A stretch of 64,000 nucleotides of DNA from NCBI RefSeq assembly GCF_900120405.1, contig NZ_LT635492.1, forward strand, positions 577,478 through 641,477, written 5' to 3'. Made by a program: the position numbers and the translations under genes. The notes below the pieces were generated by a model. The model was not told the origin of the DNA, searched no databases, and saw nothing but the letters and a program-made list of their open reading frames with translations. Position 1 is the stretch's first letter, and every line of letters begins with the position of its first letter. Shown piece after piece: positions 49,987-59,354 of this stretch. This DNA comes from Urinicoccus massiliensis. Lineage in GTDB: Bacteria > Bacillota > Clostridia > Tissierellales > Peptoniphilaceae.

Positions 49987-51760
49987 CTTTCCACCTCCTG
50001 GTATGGAGTCCATAGGCCAAGGCCCCAAGCCCCAGGCCCAAGAAGTCCGATTCTTGGCCGGGAACCATAAGGGCTAAGCCGGCTATAAAGAGAAGGACCC
50101 CCTCCAACTTAGACAGCTTGGTCTTGAAGTAACCACTTAGGGCCACAGACAAGGCAAGGGTCCCCAAGACCCCCGAAAGGGCCGGAAGAAAAATATCTGT
50201 CCAAGACCCCAGGCCCAGTAAAATAGGATTCAATAAAAATAAAAAAGGTAAAATAAATCCGACGAGTCCTATTTTAATGGCCAAAAGCCCCGTCTTCCAA
50301 GGGTTAGACCCAGCCAAGGAGCTGGCCATGTAACAAGAGATGGCCACTGGCGGAGTGATGTTGGACAAGACGGCATAGTAGAGGCAAAACATGTGAGCCG
50401 CCAGGGCCGGAGCTCCCAGTTCCAAAAGAACAGGCACCGCCACAGAGGCCACAATAATATAGGCCGCCACTCCCGGCACCCCCATGCCCAAAATCACACT
50501 TAAGACCATGACAAAAATTCCCCCTAGGATTAGGGAGTTACCTGCCAGCTTAGACAGGACCAGGTGGCCGAAGTTGATGCCAAAACCCGACAGGGTCACA
50601 GACCCAATCAAGAGGCCGATTAAGATACAGGCCAGGCTGATTTTCAAGGCCATCCTGCCCCCCTCTTCCAGGCCGTCAAAAAATTCCTTCCCCCGAAACT
50701 TCCTCCTAGGGTGGGCCTGCATAGTAACCACCAGGACCAAGATGGCCCAGAGGACACTATAAATAGGAGTATAGCCCATAAGCATTAAGACAATAAGACA
50801 GAGGATGGACAAGAGGGGTAGGAGGTCCCAAAAATCAAAATCTTCCCGGACCAGGTCCCCTCGGATCCCGGCCTTTTTTGCCTCATAGTGGACCTGGACA
50901 AAGAGGCTGACATAGTAAAGGGCCGCTGGTAAAACTCCGGCCACCATAACCCGGCTATAGGGAATACTTAAGTACTCTGCCATAACAAAGCCCACAGCCC
51001 CCATAATGGGAGGACAAAACTGCCCTCCCGTTGAGGCAGCAGACTCTACAGCCGCTGCATATTCACTGGAATAACCACTTTTCTTCATCAAGGGGATGGT
51101 CAGGGTTCCTGTGGTGGCTACATTGGCCACAGCCGACCCGTTCATCATTCCCAAAAGCCCCGAGGCCAAGATGGCCATCTTGGCACAGGCCCCCTGGCTC
51201 CGGTCTAAAAAGCGATGGGAAAATTGATAGATCATCTGGATAAAACCCGACTCCTTTAAAAGGGCCCCATAGATGACAAATAAGAAAATATAACTCATGG
51301 AAACCCCGGCCCCCAGGCCAAAGATCCCCTGGCTCCCCCAAACCATATGGTCACAAAGCCGGTAAAGAGAAAATCCCCCGTGGCCTAAAATTCCTGGAAC
51401 CCACCGGCCCCAGTAAAGGTAGGACAGGAAGAAAAGGCAAATATAGGCCAATTCTCGGCTGACCCTCAGGGCCATGACTAAAAGTAAGAGGATAATGGCC
51501 AGGCCCAAATAGATATGGACAGGCCCCAACCGGCCCCCAGTTAGGGAAAGTTGGGGGTAGAGATAGATAAAGGCTCCCAGGGCCGAGGCACTTAAGCCCG
51601 CAAAGACATAGGACAGCTTTTTATGGTCGATAAAAAATAAACCGCTTAGGGAAAGGACAAAAAGAAGGTGGATCCCCCTTAAGGTCATGGCGTCCATCTT
51701 GGACAGGGTGGACATATACAATTGTAAAAAAATCCATGCAATCAATAGACGCCGCTTCAT
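49973..51760 (-). CDS. TRAP transporter fused permease (DctQM type)
   Basis: 595 residues with about 14 to 16 hydrophobic segments. The small and large membrane subunits are fused, as is usual for TAXI-type TRAP systems. Typical segments include GSAVANVATTGTLTIPLMKKSGYS, broken here as NGSAVANVATTGTLTIP, then STGGQFCPPIMGAVGFVMAEY and GMGVPGVAAYIIVA. Transport should be driven by a sodium or proton gradient. The gene follows purA by 17 bases and overlaps the binding protein start. Confidence 0.92.
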   Translation of the reverse strand: MKRRLLIAWIFLQLYMSTLSKMDAMTLRGIHLLFVLSLSGLFFIDHKKLSYVFAGLSASALGAFIYLYPQLSLTGGRLGPVHIYLGLAIILLLLVMALRVSRELAYICLFFLSYLYWGRWVPGILGHGGFSLYRLCDHMVWGSQGIFGLGAGVSMSYIFLFVIYGALLKESGFIQMIYQFSHRFLDRSQGACAKMAILASGLLGMMNGSAVANVATTGTLTIPLMKKSGYSSEYAAAVESAASTGGQFCPPIMGAVGFVMAEYLSIPYSRVMVAGVLPAALYYVSLFVQVHYEAKKAGIRGDLVREDFDFWDLLPLLSILCLIVLMLMGYTPIYSVLWAILVLVVTMQAHPRRKFRGKEFFDGLEEGGRMALKISLACILIGLLIGSVTLSGFGINFGHLVLSKLAGNSLILGGIFVMVLSVILGMGVPGVAAYIIVASVAVPVLLELGAPALAAHMFCLYYAVLSNITPPVAISCYMASSLAGSNPWKTGLLAIKIGLVGFILPFLFLLNPILLGLGSWTDIFLPALSGVLGTLALSVALSGYFKTKLSKLEGVLLFIAGLALMVPGQESDFLGLGLGALAYGLHTRRWKVEKV

Positions 51761-51777
51761 TCTCTCCCTCTTTCCAC

Positions 51778-53034
51778 CTATCTTACAATCAATTCATCCC
51801 GGGCCGGTCCAATAGAGATGTATTTAATTTTTGTCCCCAATTCCCCTTCAATGGCCTCAATATAATCCCTGGCCTCTTGGGGCAGGTCTTGGTAGGATCG
51901 AATCCCTGTAAGGTCTTGCTTCCAACCCTTAAAGGTCTTATAAACCGGTTCAAATCCCTCCAACATAGGCGTAAAGGGAAATTCCTTGGTGGTGATGTCT
52001 CCCTTTTTATAGGCCACAATCATGGGGATTTCGTCATAACTACTAAGGACGTCCAACTTGGTCAGGGCCAATTCCGTCGCCCCTTGGAGGTTGACGCCAT
52101 AGCGGCTGGACACACAGTCAAAGTAGCTGATCCGACGGGGTCTACCGGTGGCAGCCCCATATTCATGGCCCAACTCCCTTAACTTGTCTCCCTGGTCTCC
52201 CGTTAATTCCCCTATAAAGGGGCCTTCACCTACGCAGGTGCCATAGGCCTTGACAATCCCCACTACAGAATCAATCTTGAGCTTGGGATAGCCGCAGCCC
52301 AAGGGGGCATAGCAGGCCAAGGGACTGCTGGAAGATGTATAGGGATAGATTCCATAGTCCACATCCCGCATGGCCCCCAGTTGGGCTTCCAGCAGGATGG
52401 ACTTGTCCTTAACCGCTTGGTCCAAGATGTCATAGACATCTACAATATAGGGCAAAAGTTCCTCTCTTAATTCCACCAGCCGGTCCCAGATTCCTGTAAA
52501 GTCGTATTGGTAGTTAAAAACTTCCTTCTTATATTCCACCAGCTGGTCAAAGTGATCCTTGCACAGGTCCATGTTGTAGAGTTCCCCCAACTGGATGGTT
52601 TTTTTCATGTACTTGTCCCCATAGGCCGGGGCAATCCCCTTCTTGGTGGACCCATACTTCTTGTCCTTGAGGCGTTTTTCCTCTTCTTGGTCCTGTTGGA
52701 CATGGTAGGGCAAAAGTAGGCTGGCCCTGTGGGAAATCTTCAAATTGTCTGGGCCCACATGGATGCCCCCCTCTTTCAACTGGTCAATTTCCCTTTTCAG
52801 GCTTTCCAGGTTCACCACCATGCCGGGGCCTAGGATGTTTACCGTCTTTTCGTGGAAGATTCCCGATGGAATTAAGTGAAGGGCAAACTCCCCAAATTCA
52901 TTTTTTACCGTATGACCGGCATTGTCTCCGCCTTGGTAGCGGACAACATAGTCATATTGGCCGGCAAAGTAGTCCACCATCCGGCCCTTGCCTTCATCGC
53001 CAAAGTTTACGCCAACAACAGATGTTATTTTCAT
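51778..53034 (-). CDS. purA: PurA, adenylosuccinate synthetase
   Basis: GTP-dependent first step from IMP to AMP. The N-terminal VVGVNFGDEGKGRMVDYF, the loop YQGGDNAGHTV and the C-terminal ISIGPARDELI are the family landmarks. It has 418 residues, normal length. The start has AAAGGAG. It is cotranscribed with the TRAP genes, which may be chance. Confidence 0.96.
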   Translation of the reverse strand: MKITSVVGVNFGDEGKGRMVDYFAGQYDYVVRYQGGDNAGHTVKNEFGEFALHLIPSGIFHEKTVNILGPGMVVNLESLKREIDQLKEGGIHVGPDNLKISHRASLLLPYHVQQDQEEEKRLKDKKYGSTKKGIAPAYGDKYMKKTIQLGELYNMDLCKDHFDQLVEYKKEVFNYQYDFTGIWDRLVELREELLPYIVDVYDILDQAVKDKSILLEAQLGAMRDVDYGIYPYTSSSSPLACYAPLGCGYPKLKIDSVVGIVKAYGTCVGEGPFIGELTGDQGDKLRELGHEYGAATGRPRRISYFDCVSSRYGVNLQGATELALTKLDVLSSYDEIPMIVAYKKGDITTKEFPFTPMLEGFEPVYKTFKGWKQDLTGIRSYQDLPQEARDYIEAIEGELGTKIKYISIGPARDELIVR

Positions 53035-53093
53035 TTCACCACTCCTTTTAATACGGAAAATAGTTTAACACAATTCCTAAAGCTTGCCAAACA

Positions 53094-54974
53094 TTATTTA
53101 ATCAGGTTTAGCAGGTCTCCAAGTTGACCCAAAAGGAGCTGGGGAAGCTTGGAAAGGTTTTGGCCCAGGATGATTCCTTGGGAGGTGCCCGGTTCTTGCC
53201 AGATATACTTGAATTGCTTCAATTCTTCCTCTGTCAATTGGCCGATTTGCACGCCCAAAACCACAATTTTTTCTTTTCTCAACTTGGCCAAGGCTTCCTT
53301 GACCTTTTCCTTGTCGTTGCTGGCTCCATCGGTAATGACAAAGATAATTTTTAAGAGTTTGTTTTTTTCCAGGAGGTCTTTTTGTTCCTTGTTGAGATTT
53401 TCATAGACATCCCTGAGGGGTTTTTCATCATGGGTGTGGCCCGAAAGCCCGTTGAGGTAGGCAATAAGGTCCAACCACTGCTTTTCTTCCTTTTGAAAGG
53501 ACTGGGGCCGACTCAGGGGCCGGACCTCTTCAAAGTCCGACCCGAAATAGTAGACCTGGGTCTTGATGTCCGTCCTCTTGCCCAAAAGCTTCCGATAACG
53601 GACCAGGTAGGCATTTAGGTCTTGGAGGGAAAACAGCATGGCCGACATGGCCCTTTTGGCATAGTGGCGTTTGATGTCATCCATGGACCCGGAATTGTCA
53701 ATCATCAGAGTCACTTCAATGCCGTCTACCCCGATCATGCTTTTGACCCGGGTTTGGTATTGGCCGTAAATTTCCAGGTCATTCAAAGACCCCTTCCGCA
53801 TAGACTCTTGGTAGTCCGGATAGCCCCGGACAAATTCATCAATAATCAGGCTCCCCTTTTTCAAGGGCTGCTTAAAGACCTTTTTAAATTGCAGGCTGTT
53901 TCTCAACATTTCCTTCCAAAAGGTCTGCATTTGGTTTCGCAGGGGGTTGATTTCCTTTTTGATTTGCTCATATTCAGCCCGGGTCCGCCCCTCTATGGAC
54001 CAGTGCTTGTCCATTTCTTGAATCTCGTGCTCAATCCGGTTGTCCTTTCTCTCCTGGGCCGTCTGGTCGTCATTGTCAGGAGAGTCCAATTCTTCATTGG
54101 CCAGTTGGTCCTGGTCTTGGAGGTCAATGGCGTCAATGGTTTCTTCCTCTTCGTCCATGTCCTCCATAACCTTCATGAGCCTATGCTCTTCCTTGACATC
54201 CTGGAATTTCTTTTCCGCCTCCTTGTAGCGGGACTCCAATTCTTCAATCCAAAGCTCCAGGTAGACGGGATAAAAGTAGCCGTCAAAGAGGTCGTCCCGG
54301 ACCCCTTGGGGGTAGAGGCAGACATCCTTTAAAAAGTCAATGGTGTCCTTGCCCAGGATCTTCCTGTGGATCAATTCATAATTTCCATAGTCCTGGGGAG
54401 GATAGCCCGTCAAGGCTTCAATCTCCATATTGTAGAGGTATTGGATGTGGGGAGACCGCTTGTCTAACTTGTCCGTAACCCCCTCATGGACCAAGACCTG
54501 GTAGATGGCTTCCGCCGATTCCGCTTCCCGGTAGACAGGCAGCCTTTGGGCCAGATGGACCCCCTGGGCAATCCGGTCCAGGTGGTGGTAAAAGCGCCGG
54601 ACTTCTGTCAGGATGTAGTCAAAAACACTGGTGGGGTTTAAGTCCTTGCCGGGAAAGAGATCCCGGGCCATCCAAGAATTAAAGTCCTGGGCCTTTTCCA
54701 TAATCCGGTCCTTGCGGTGGGCCAGGTACTTGTAGTCCTCTTTTAAAAAGAGATAGGACGTCAGCTCATGGTAGATTTTCCACTCCATTTCTTTGGTGGC
54801 CAAGCCCCCTTCGTCAAACCATTGGACCGGAACAAAGAGTTGCTTTTCTTTGATGTCAATCCGGAACTTGGGATTTTCCGTAGACCCCAGCACAAGAAAG
54901 TGAGGGTCTCTAGAATAGAGGACCATCCCCCTTTTTTCCGCTGCTATAAATTCATAAAGTGTTTCTAAGCCCAT
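53094..54974 (-). CDS. vWA-domain protein of an AAA+/vWA operon
   Basis: 626 residues. The C-terminal third is a von Willebrand A domain with an intact metal site: DNSGSMDD near residue 426, and VFVITDGASND with a conserved Asp. An acidic, glutamate/aspartate-rich stretch lies mid-protein (about 280-315). The N-terminal half is helical and unrecognised. In known MoxR/vWA pairs (for example RavA-ViaA) the vWA protein recruits the ATPase to targets. The gene overlaps the middle gene by 10 bases. Confidence 0.85.
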   Translation of the reverse strand: MGLETLYEFIAAEKRGMVLYSRDPHFLVLGSTENPKFRIDIKEKQLFVPVQWFDEGGLATKEMEWKIYHELTSYLFLKEDYKYLAHRKDRIMEKAQDFNSWMARDLFPGKDLNPTSVFDYILTEVRRFYHHLDRIAQGVHLAQRLPVYREAESAEAIYQVLVHEGVTDKLDKRSPHIQYLYNMEIEALTGYPPQDYGNYELIHRKILGKDTIDFLKDVCLYPQGVRDDLFDGYFYPVYLELWIEELESRYKEAEKKFQDVKEEHRLMKVMEDMDEEEETIDAIDLQDQDQLANEELDSPDNDDQTAQERKDNRIEHEIQEMDKHWSIEGRTRAEYEQIKKEINPLRNQMQTFWKEMLRNSLQFKKVFKQPLKKGSLIIDEFVRGYPDYQESMRKGSLNDLEIYGQYQTRVKSMIGVDGIEVTLMIDNSGSMDDIKRHYAKRAMSAMLFSLQDLNAYLVRYRKLLGKRTDIKTQVYYFGSDFEEVRPLSRPQSFQKEEKQWLDLIAYLNGLSGHTHDEKPLRDVYENLNKEQKDLLEKNKLLKIIFVITDGASNDKEKVKEALAKLRKEKIVVLGVQIGQLTEEELKQFKYIWQEPGTSQGIILGQNLSKLPQLLLGQLGDLLNLIK

Positions 54975-56065
54975 CCAATCGACTCCTTGTATCTTTCCAT
55001 ATAGTCCTGGAAACTTTCCGGTTTAGAAGCCCGGGCCTTCATGGCAAAGCCGTTCCAGCCTCCCAAAAGCAGGCTCCCGTCTTCCATTTGCCGGGCCGAG
55101 GAAATGTAGGAACTAAATCCATCCAGGTCCTGGTTCACTAGCCCCTGGTCCGGGTGGAGGAGGTAGGCCCTGCCATTGGATTGGTAAAGTAAAACCGTAT
55201 CCAGATCCAAGGCCAGAGCCTGGTAGATGGGACCTTGAATTCCCTCATAGTCTTGGACAAAGTCCTCTTGGTCCAAGGAAAAACGGGCAATCTTTCCCTG
55301 GTCCCCATAGACTAAAAAATCTCCTTGCCAGGATAGGACCCCGTGGGCCTTTTGACCGAAGTCTCCCACTTGCCTATTTCCCAAGGCCAGGACGCCCCCA
55401 CTGCTGACAGAGAAAATCCCCCGGTCCGTTTCTTGGCCGAAAATCCAAGTTTCCTCAGACCAGGTCCAATCCTTTACCAAGACCAATTTTTGCCAAGTTT
55501 CCATCCGGGCCAGGCCCCGAAGGCCTCCGGACCCTAAGACCAAAAGTCCCTCCTGGACCCTCTTTATATAATGGAGGTCTTGCCCCAGGTCCTGGTCCAC
55601 AGTTTCCAAGTGGTAGTCTCCATTTTTTTCAAAAACCCTCTTTAGGATTCCCTCCCCGCCAGCCAAAAGATAGGATTTGGGCCCCATCTTTTCCACAGCC
55701 AGAACATGGCCGTCAAAGCCTTCCAATTCTTGGTCTTCTTCCTCTTCATCCCTGGGCCGGACCAAAATCCTGCCATGGGCCCCGACAAAAAAGTCAGCCC
55801 CAGACCAGGTGTCCATATAGACCAGGTCATCCTTAAAGGGCATGGGGATTTTTTCATAGGTCAACCGGTAGTCCATATCCATGGCCCGGTGGCGGCTTAA
55901 GAAGTCAATAATCTCTTCCTCTTCCCCCTTTTGCCGCCTTTCCAAATCATCCAGGGTGTCCAAAAAATCTTGGGACACCTGGCCGCTGGCATGGATATCC
56001 GTTTCCATAAGTCGGAGCTTTAAGAGCCCCTCCTTTTGCCGGTTGACAAAACTATTAAACTTCAT
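54965..56065 (-). CDS. Middle protein of the AAA+/vWA operon, propeller-like, unknown function
   Basis: 366 residues. A charged helical N-terminus (to about 65) precedes repeated short blades such as DFFVGAHGRILV, SYLLAGGEGILKRV, GLLVLGSGGLRGL, GIFSVSSGGVLALG and DFLVYGDQGKIARF. The regular spacing of about 40 to 45 residues suggests a WD40-like beta-propeller with six or seven blades. No family was recognised. It overlaps both flanking genes, so the three proteins are probably made together. Confidence 0.7.
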   Translation of the reverse strand: MKFNSFVNRQKEGLLKLRLMETDIHASGQVSQDFLDTLDDLERRQKGEEEEIIDFLSRHRAMDMDYRLTYEKIPMPFKDDLVYMDTWSGADFFVGAHGRILVRPRDEEEEDQELEGFDGHVLAVEKMGPKSYLLAGGEGILKRVFEKNGDYHLETVDQDLGQDLHYIKRVQEGLLVLGSGGLRGLARMETWQKLVLVKDWTWSEETWIFGQETDRGIFSVSSGGVLALGNRQVGDFGQKAHGVLSWQGDFLVYGDQGKIARFSLDQEDFVQDYEGIQGPIYQALALDLDTVLLYQSNGRAYLLHPDQGLVNQDLDGFSSYISSARQMEDGSLLLGGWNGFAMKARASKPESFQDYMERYKESIGWA

Positions 56066-57836
56066 CCTGGTCCCGGTCTCCCAGCCGTTCTACTAGAGAA
56101 GTATTTTCCTCCAGGTCCTGGAGGCGGTTTTTAAAGTCCAAAAATTCCACTGGGTCCACTCCTTGACCTTGGTAGACAGAAGCCAATTCTTCCGGGACCT
56201 CCTCCCACTGGGGCAGGGGTCCAAACAAGAGGGCCAAAAAGTCCTCCCGGGCCACTTCTTCCAAGTCCAAGGGCAGGTAGTGGTAGGGGCGAGACCGCAA
56301 TTCCTCCTTCAAGGGAGCCGGTTCCCCTACCCCCCGTCGCTTGACAGTCCAGCCGTCCGAAGACTTGAAAAATCCGTAATTGGCTGCCAATTCCAACAAG
56401 AGGTTGACGTCATCATCATTGTGGTTGGAAGAAATAAAGCCTTGGTAGAGGGCCATGGACAGGTCAATCTTTTCCCCAAAGGCCCATTCTTCTAAAATCC
56501 GGACCAGGTGGCGCAAACTCATAACCCCTTCCCGTAATTCCACATCCATATCCCCATTGTCATACCAACGGTTGGAGAAAATCAGCTGGGTGGTCTTGGC
56601 CAATTGGGCCAACCGGTAGAGCTCTTCCATGGACTTCAAGCCTCCCGGCAGGTAGAGCCTGCCATCTTGCCCCGTTAAAAGAGAAATCAAAACCTGGTAG
56701 AGTTGGTTTTTCCCCGGGTCCTCCATCTTGGCAAAGCGGTCGTCAATACTTTGGGGCAGGTAGTCATATTCCAAGGAAATAAAGCGGCTGGAAAAAGCCG
56801 GGTTCAAGTCCTCTGTCCCCTCGTAAAAAATAGACTCTGTAGAAATATTCCCCGTTGCAATCAAACCAAAGCCCCGTTTAATAAGGACTTGGCCAATGCC
56901 CGTAATGTAAACCGATTCTCCCGGTTTCTTTTGTAGGAGGTCGTTGAGGGCAATAAGGTGCTCCATGGGAATGGCATTGAGCTCGTCAATGATTAAGGGT
57001 CGGCCTTCCTTAATAGCCAGGTAGACCTCCTTGGGCAGGTCAATAACTTCCGTACCAAAGTTCCCATACTTCATGCTATAAAGTTGGTTGACCACTTCCT
57101 TTTCCCCTTGGGACTTGCCCAACTCTTCCCTTAAGGCCTCCAATTCTCCGTAGGCCTTTTGGATGCTCTTGCCCTCCAAGGCCCCCTTCAACTTCAGAGA
57201 CTTTTCAATAAATAAGTCCGAAGCCCGGATGTCCTTGTTGCCGGAAATAAAGTAGGGAGAAGGCAAACTTTCCCCTTGAACTTGGTCATAGGCCCTTTGG
57301 TAAATTTCCCGGTAGTCCTCTTCCTGGGCCTTGTCCAAAAGTGGCCAAAGGACTTGGTCTAAGTGGACCTCAAAAGAAAAAACCTCCATGGCCTCATAGG
57401 CCAATTCCGTCTTTCCCGTTCCCAAGTGCCCCCGTAAAAAGACCGCATCTCCCCGGTGCAAGACATCAGTAATCCGGCCAATGGCCTCCCGGACATAGGC
57501 AGTCAAGACCAGGTTGGAGTGCCTAGCCTCTTGGTTCTTTTGGAAAAAAACCTCCCCATAGGCCAAAAAGTGGATGGGGTCAATTCCCTTAAAGTCCTTG
57601 ATTTGGTCCCGGAGCAAGATTTCATCCAGGGCATACTTGCGGGTTTTTGCATTGGACACAAACCGCTCCTTGGACTTTCTCTTGGCATAGTAACGGTGGA
57701 TGGCCTTGGTGTAGGCCAAATCTTCTAAAAGAGCCTCCAAGACCTCTTTCTTATCCTCTACTTGTTTGCGGAACCAGGCAAAAGCCTCCGGGTCCTTTTT
57801 CACCGGTTCCAACCAACTTTCTACTTGTTTCGTCAC
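56055..57836 (-). CDS. MoxR-like AAA+ ATPase
   Basis: 593 residues. The Walker A motif GHLGTGKTEL has Lys142, Walker B is PLIIDELNAIP with Asp284-Glu285, sensor 1 is the Asn330 in GLIATGN, and the arginine finger is likely Arg351 in FSSRF. The order and DELN form place it near MoxR/RavA and McrB-like ATPases. The N-terminal 120 and C-terminal 200 residues are unfamiliar. The start is GTG with GGAGG. It is the first gene of a three-gene operon. Confidence 0.88.
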   Translation of the reverse strand: MTKQVESWLEPVKKDPEAFAWFRKQVEDKKEVLEALLEDLAYTKAIHRYYAKRKSKERFVSNAKTRKYALDEILLRDQIKDFKGIDPIHFLAYGEVFFQKNQEARHSNLVLTAYVREAIGRITDVLHRGDAVFLRGHLGTGKTELAYEAMEVFSFEVHLDQVLWPLLDKAQEEDYREIYQRAYDQVQGESLPSPYFISGNKDIRASDLFIEKSLKLKGALEGKSIQKAYGELEALREELGKSQGEKEVVNQLYSMKYGNFGTEVIDLPKEVYLAIKEGRPLIIDELNAIPMEHLIALNDLLQKKPGESVYITGIGQVLIKRGFGLIATGNISTESIFYEGTEDLNPAFSSRFISLEYDYLPQSIDDRFAKMEDPGKNQLYQVLISLLTGQDGRLYLPGGLKSMEELYRLAQLAKTTQLIFSNRWYDNGDMDVELREGVMSLRHLVRILEEWAFGEKIDLSMALYQGFISSNHNDDDVNLLLELAANYGFFKSSDGWTVKRRGVGEPAPLKEELRSRPYHYLPLDLEEVAREDFLALLFGPLPQWEEVPEELASVYQGQGVDPVEFLDFKNRLQDLEENTSLVERLGDRDQDEV

Positions 57837-58075
57837 GTTTCCTCCTTCAAATTCTTACCATCTATATAAAAAAATACACAATCTTCCATTATATATAAGT
57901 ATAATACATTCCCCAGCAAATGAACACACTTTTCAAGTAAAATACACACTTCAAAAGAAAGTAGCCTAAATAATCTCTGGCTAAATTGTCCCAACAACTT
58001 TTCTCTTCCCCTTCCCCATCTCCAACCAGGTTAAGATAGGATTCCTCTTAATAGCTTCTCCCCCCATGCAATTTA
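57837..58075. other. Divergent intergenic region
   Basis: Lies between the AAA+ operon and rhuM. A TATACT/TATAAT-rich patch near 57890-57905 probably gives the minus-strand promoter, but the -35 is poor. No ORF is seen. Confidence 0.5.
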
Positions 58076-58104
58076 TTTACGTCCAGAAATCTTTATACTA
58101 TAAT
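58076..58104 (+). promoter_or_regulatory. rhuM promoter
   Basis: TTTACG-N17-TATAAT (-35 at 58076-58081, -10 at 58099-58104), about 100 bases before the gene. Confidence 0.68.
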
Positions 58105-58211
58105 AGGCTTATAAGTCCAGTAGAAATCTAGGAATTTACATAAGTCAATACAAGCATAAGCAACCAGCTAGAGCCTATTGTGTAAAATGGAATGAATACT
58201 TGGAGGAAACT

Positions 58212-59252
58212 ATGCCTACAGAAAAACACAAGCAAATAAAATCATCTGCAGCTGAATATTTAACCTTTATTGCTGCTAGTGGCAATGACCAGGAAGCTAT
58301 CGAAATTAGATATGAAGATGAAAATATTTGGCTAAGTCAAAAGATGATGGCAGCTCTTTATGATGTTAGTGTATCGGCAATAAATCAGCATCTAAAAAAA
58401 ATATTTAACGATAACGAACTAGACGAAAATTCAGTTATTAAGAAATACTTAATAACTGCAAACGACGGAAAATCATATAATACAAAACACTATAACCTAC
58501 AAGCAATTATTGCAGTAGGCTTTAAAGTAAATAATGAACGTGCCGTCCAATTTAGAAAATGGGCAAACCAAATTGTAAAAGATTTTACAATTAAAGGTTG
58601 GGCCATGGATGATGAAAGACTCAAGAATTCTGGCACAAGGCTTACCAAGGATTATTTCGAAAAATTACTTGTAAAAATTCGTGAGATTCGATTATCTGAA
58701 AGAAGATTCTATCAAAAAATCACAGATATCTATGCCACATCTTTAGACTATGATCCATCTGCAAAGGCAACAAAAAGGTTTTTTGCAGCTATTCAAAATA
58801 AATTGCACTATGCAATTCATGGAAAAACTGCAGCTGAATTAATTGTAGATAGAGCCAATCACAAAAATAAAAATATGGGACTTACAACTTGGGAAGGCTC
58901 CCCAGATTCAAAAATTCATAAATATGATGTAATCGTTGCAAAAAATTATCTAAACGAAGAAGAATTAAATCAAATGCAAAGAATTGTTTCATCTTATTTG
59001 GATATGGCAGAATTACAAGCCGAAAGACATATCCCGATGACAATGGAAGATTGGGAAAAAAGATTAAATGGATTTTTACAATTATGGGATAAAGAAATCT
59101 TAAACGATGCAGGAAAAGTCTCGGCAGCTCTTGCTAAAAAACACGCAGAAAGTGAGTTTGAAAAATATAGAATTATACAAGACCAGCTCTACAAAAGCGA
59201 TTTTGATAAATTCTTGGAACTTGAAGAAGATAGCAAAAAGTTAAAGGAATAA
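58212..59252 (+). CDS. rhuM: RhuM family protein
   Basis: 346 residues. An N-terminal winged-helix-like part contains IEIRYEDENIWLSQKMMAALYDVS, read here as WLSQKMMAALYDVS, and HYNLQAIIAVGFKVNNERAV, split as HYNLQAIIAVGF. These, with the C-terminal TTWEGSPDSK-type region, are diagnostic of RhuM. The family was named from a Salmonella island; its role is unknown and relatives lie near defence or mobile genes. The start is ATG 58212 with GGAGG; a TTG four codons earlier is unlikely. AT-rich composition suggests it was acquired. Confidence 0.88.
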   Translation: MPTEKHKQIKSSAAEYLTFIAASGNDQEAIEIRYEDENIWLSQKMMAALYDVSVSAINQHLKKIFNDNELDENSVIKKYLITANDGKSYNTKHYNLQAIIAVGFKVNNERAVQFRKWANQIVKDFTIKGWAMDDERLKNSGTRLTKDYFEKLLVKIREIRLSERRFYQKITDIYATSLDYDPSAKATKRFFAAIQNKLHYAIHGKTAAELIVDRANHKNKNMGLTTWEGSPDSKIHKYDVIVAKNYLNEEELNQMQRIVSSYLDMAELQAERHIPMTMEDWEKRLNGFLQLWDKEILNDAGKVSAALAKKHAESEFEKYRIIQDQLYKSDFDKFLELEEDSKKLKE

Positions 59253-59307
59253 GTTCATAGGCCCTTATGACCTATCATTTTAGTTGTAAGTTTAAAGAGA
59301 TGAAAAT

Positions 59308-59337
59308 GGAGCACCCCTTAGGGAATGCTCCTTTTTT
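59308..59337 (+). terminator. Terminator after rhuM
   Basis: GGAGCA/TGCTCC with an inner CCCT/AGGG pairing, followed by TTTTTT. Confidence 0.82.
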
Positions 59338-59354
59338 CATCTCTTCCGCCGCTT

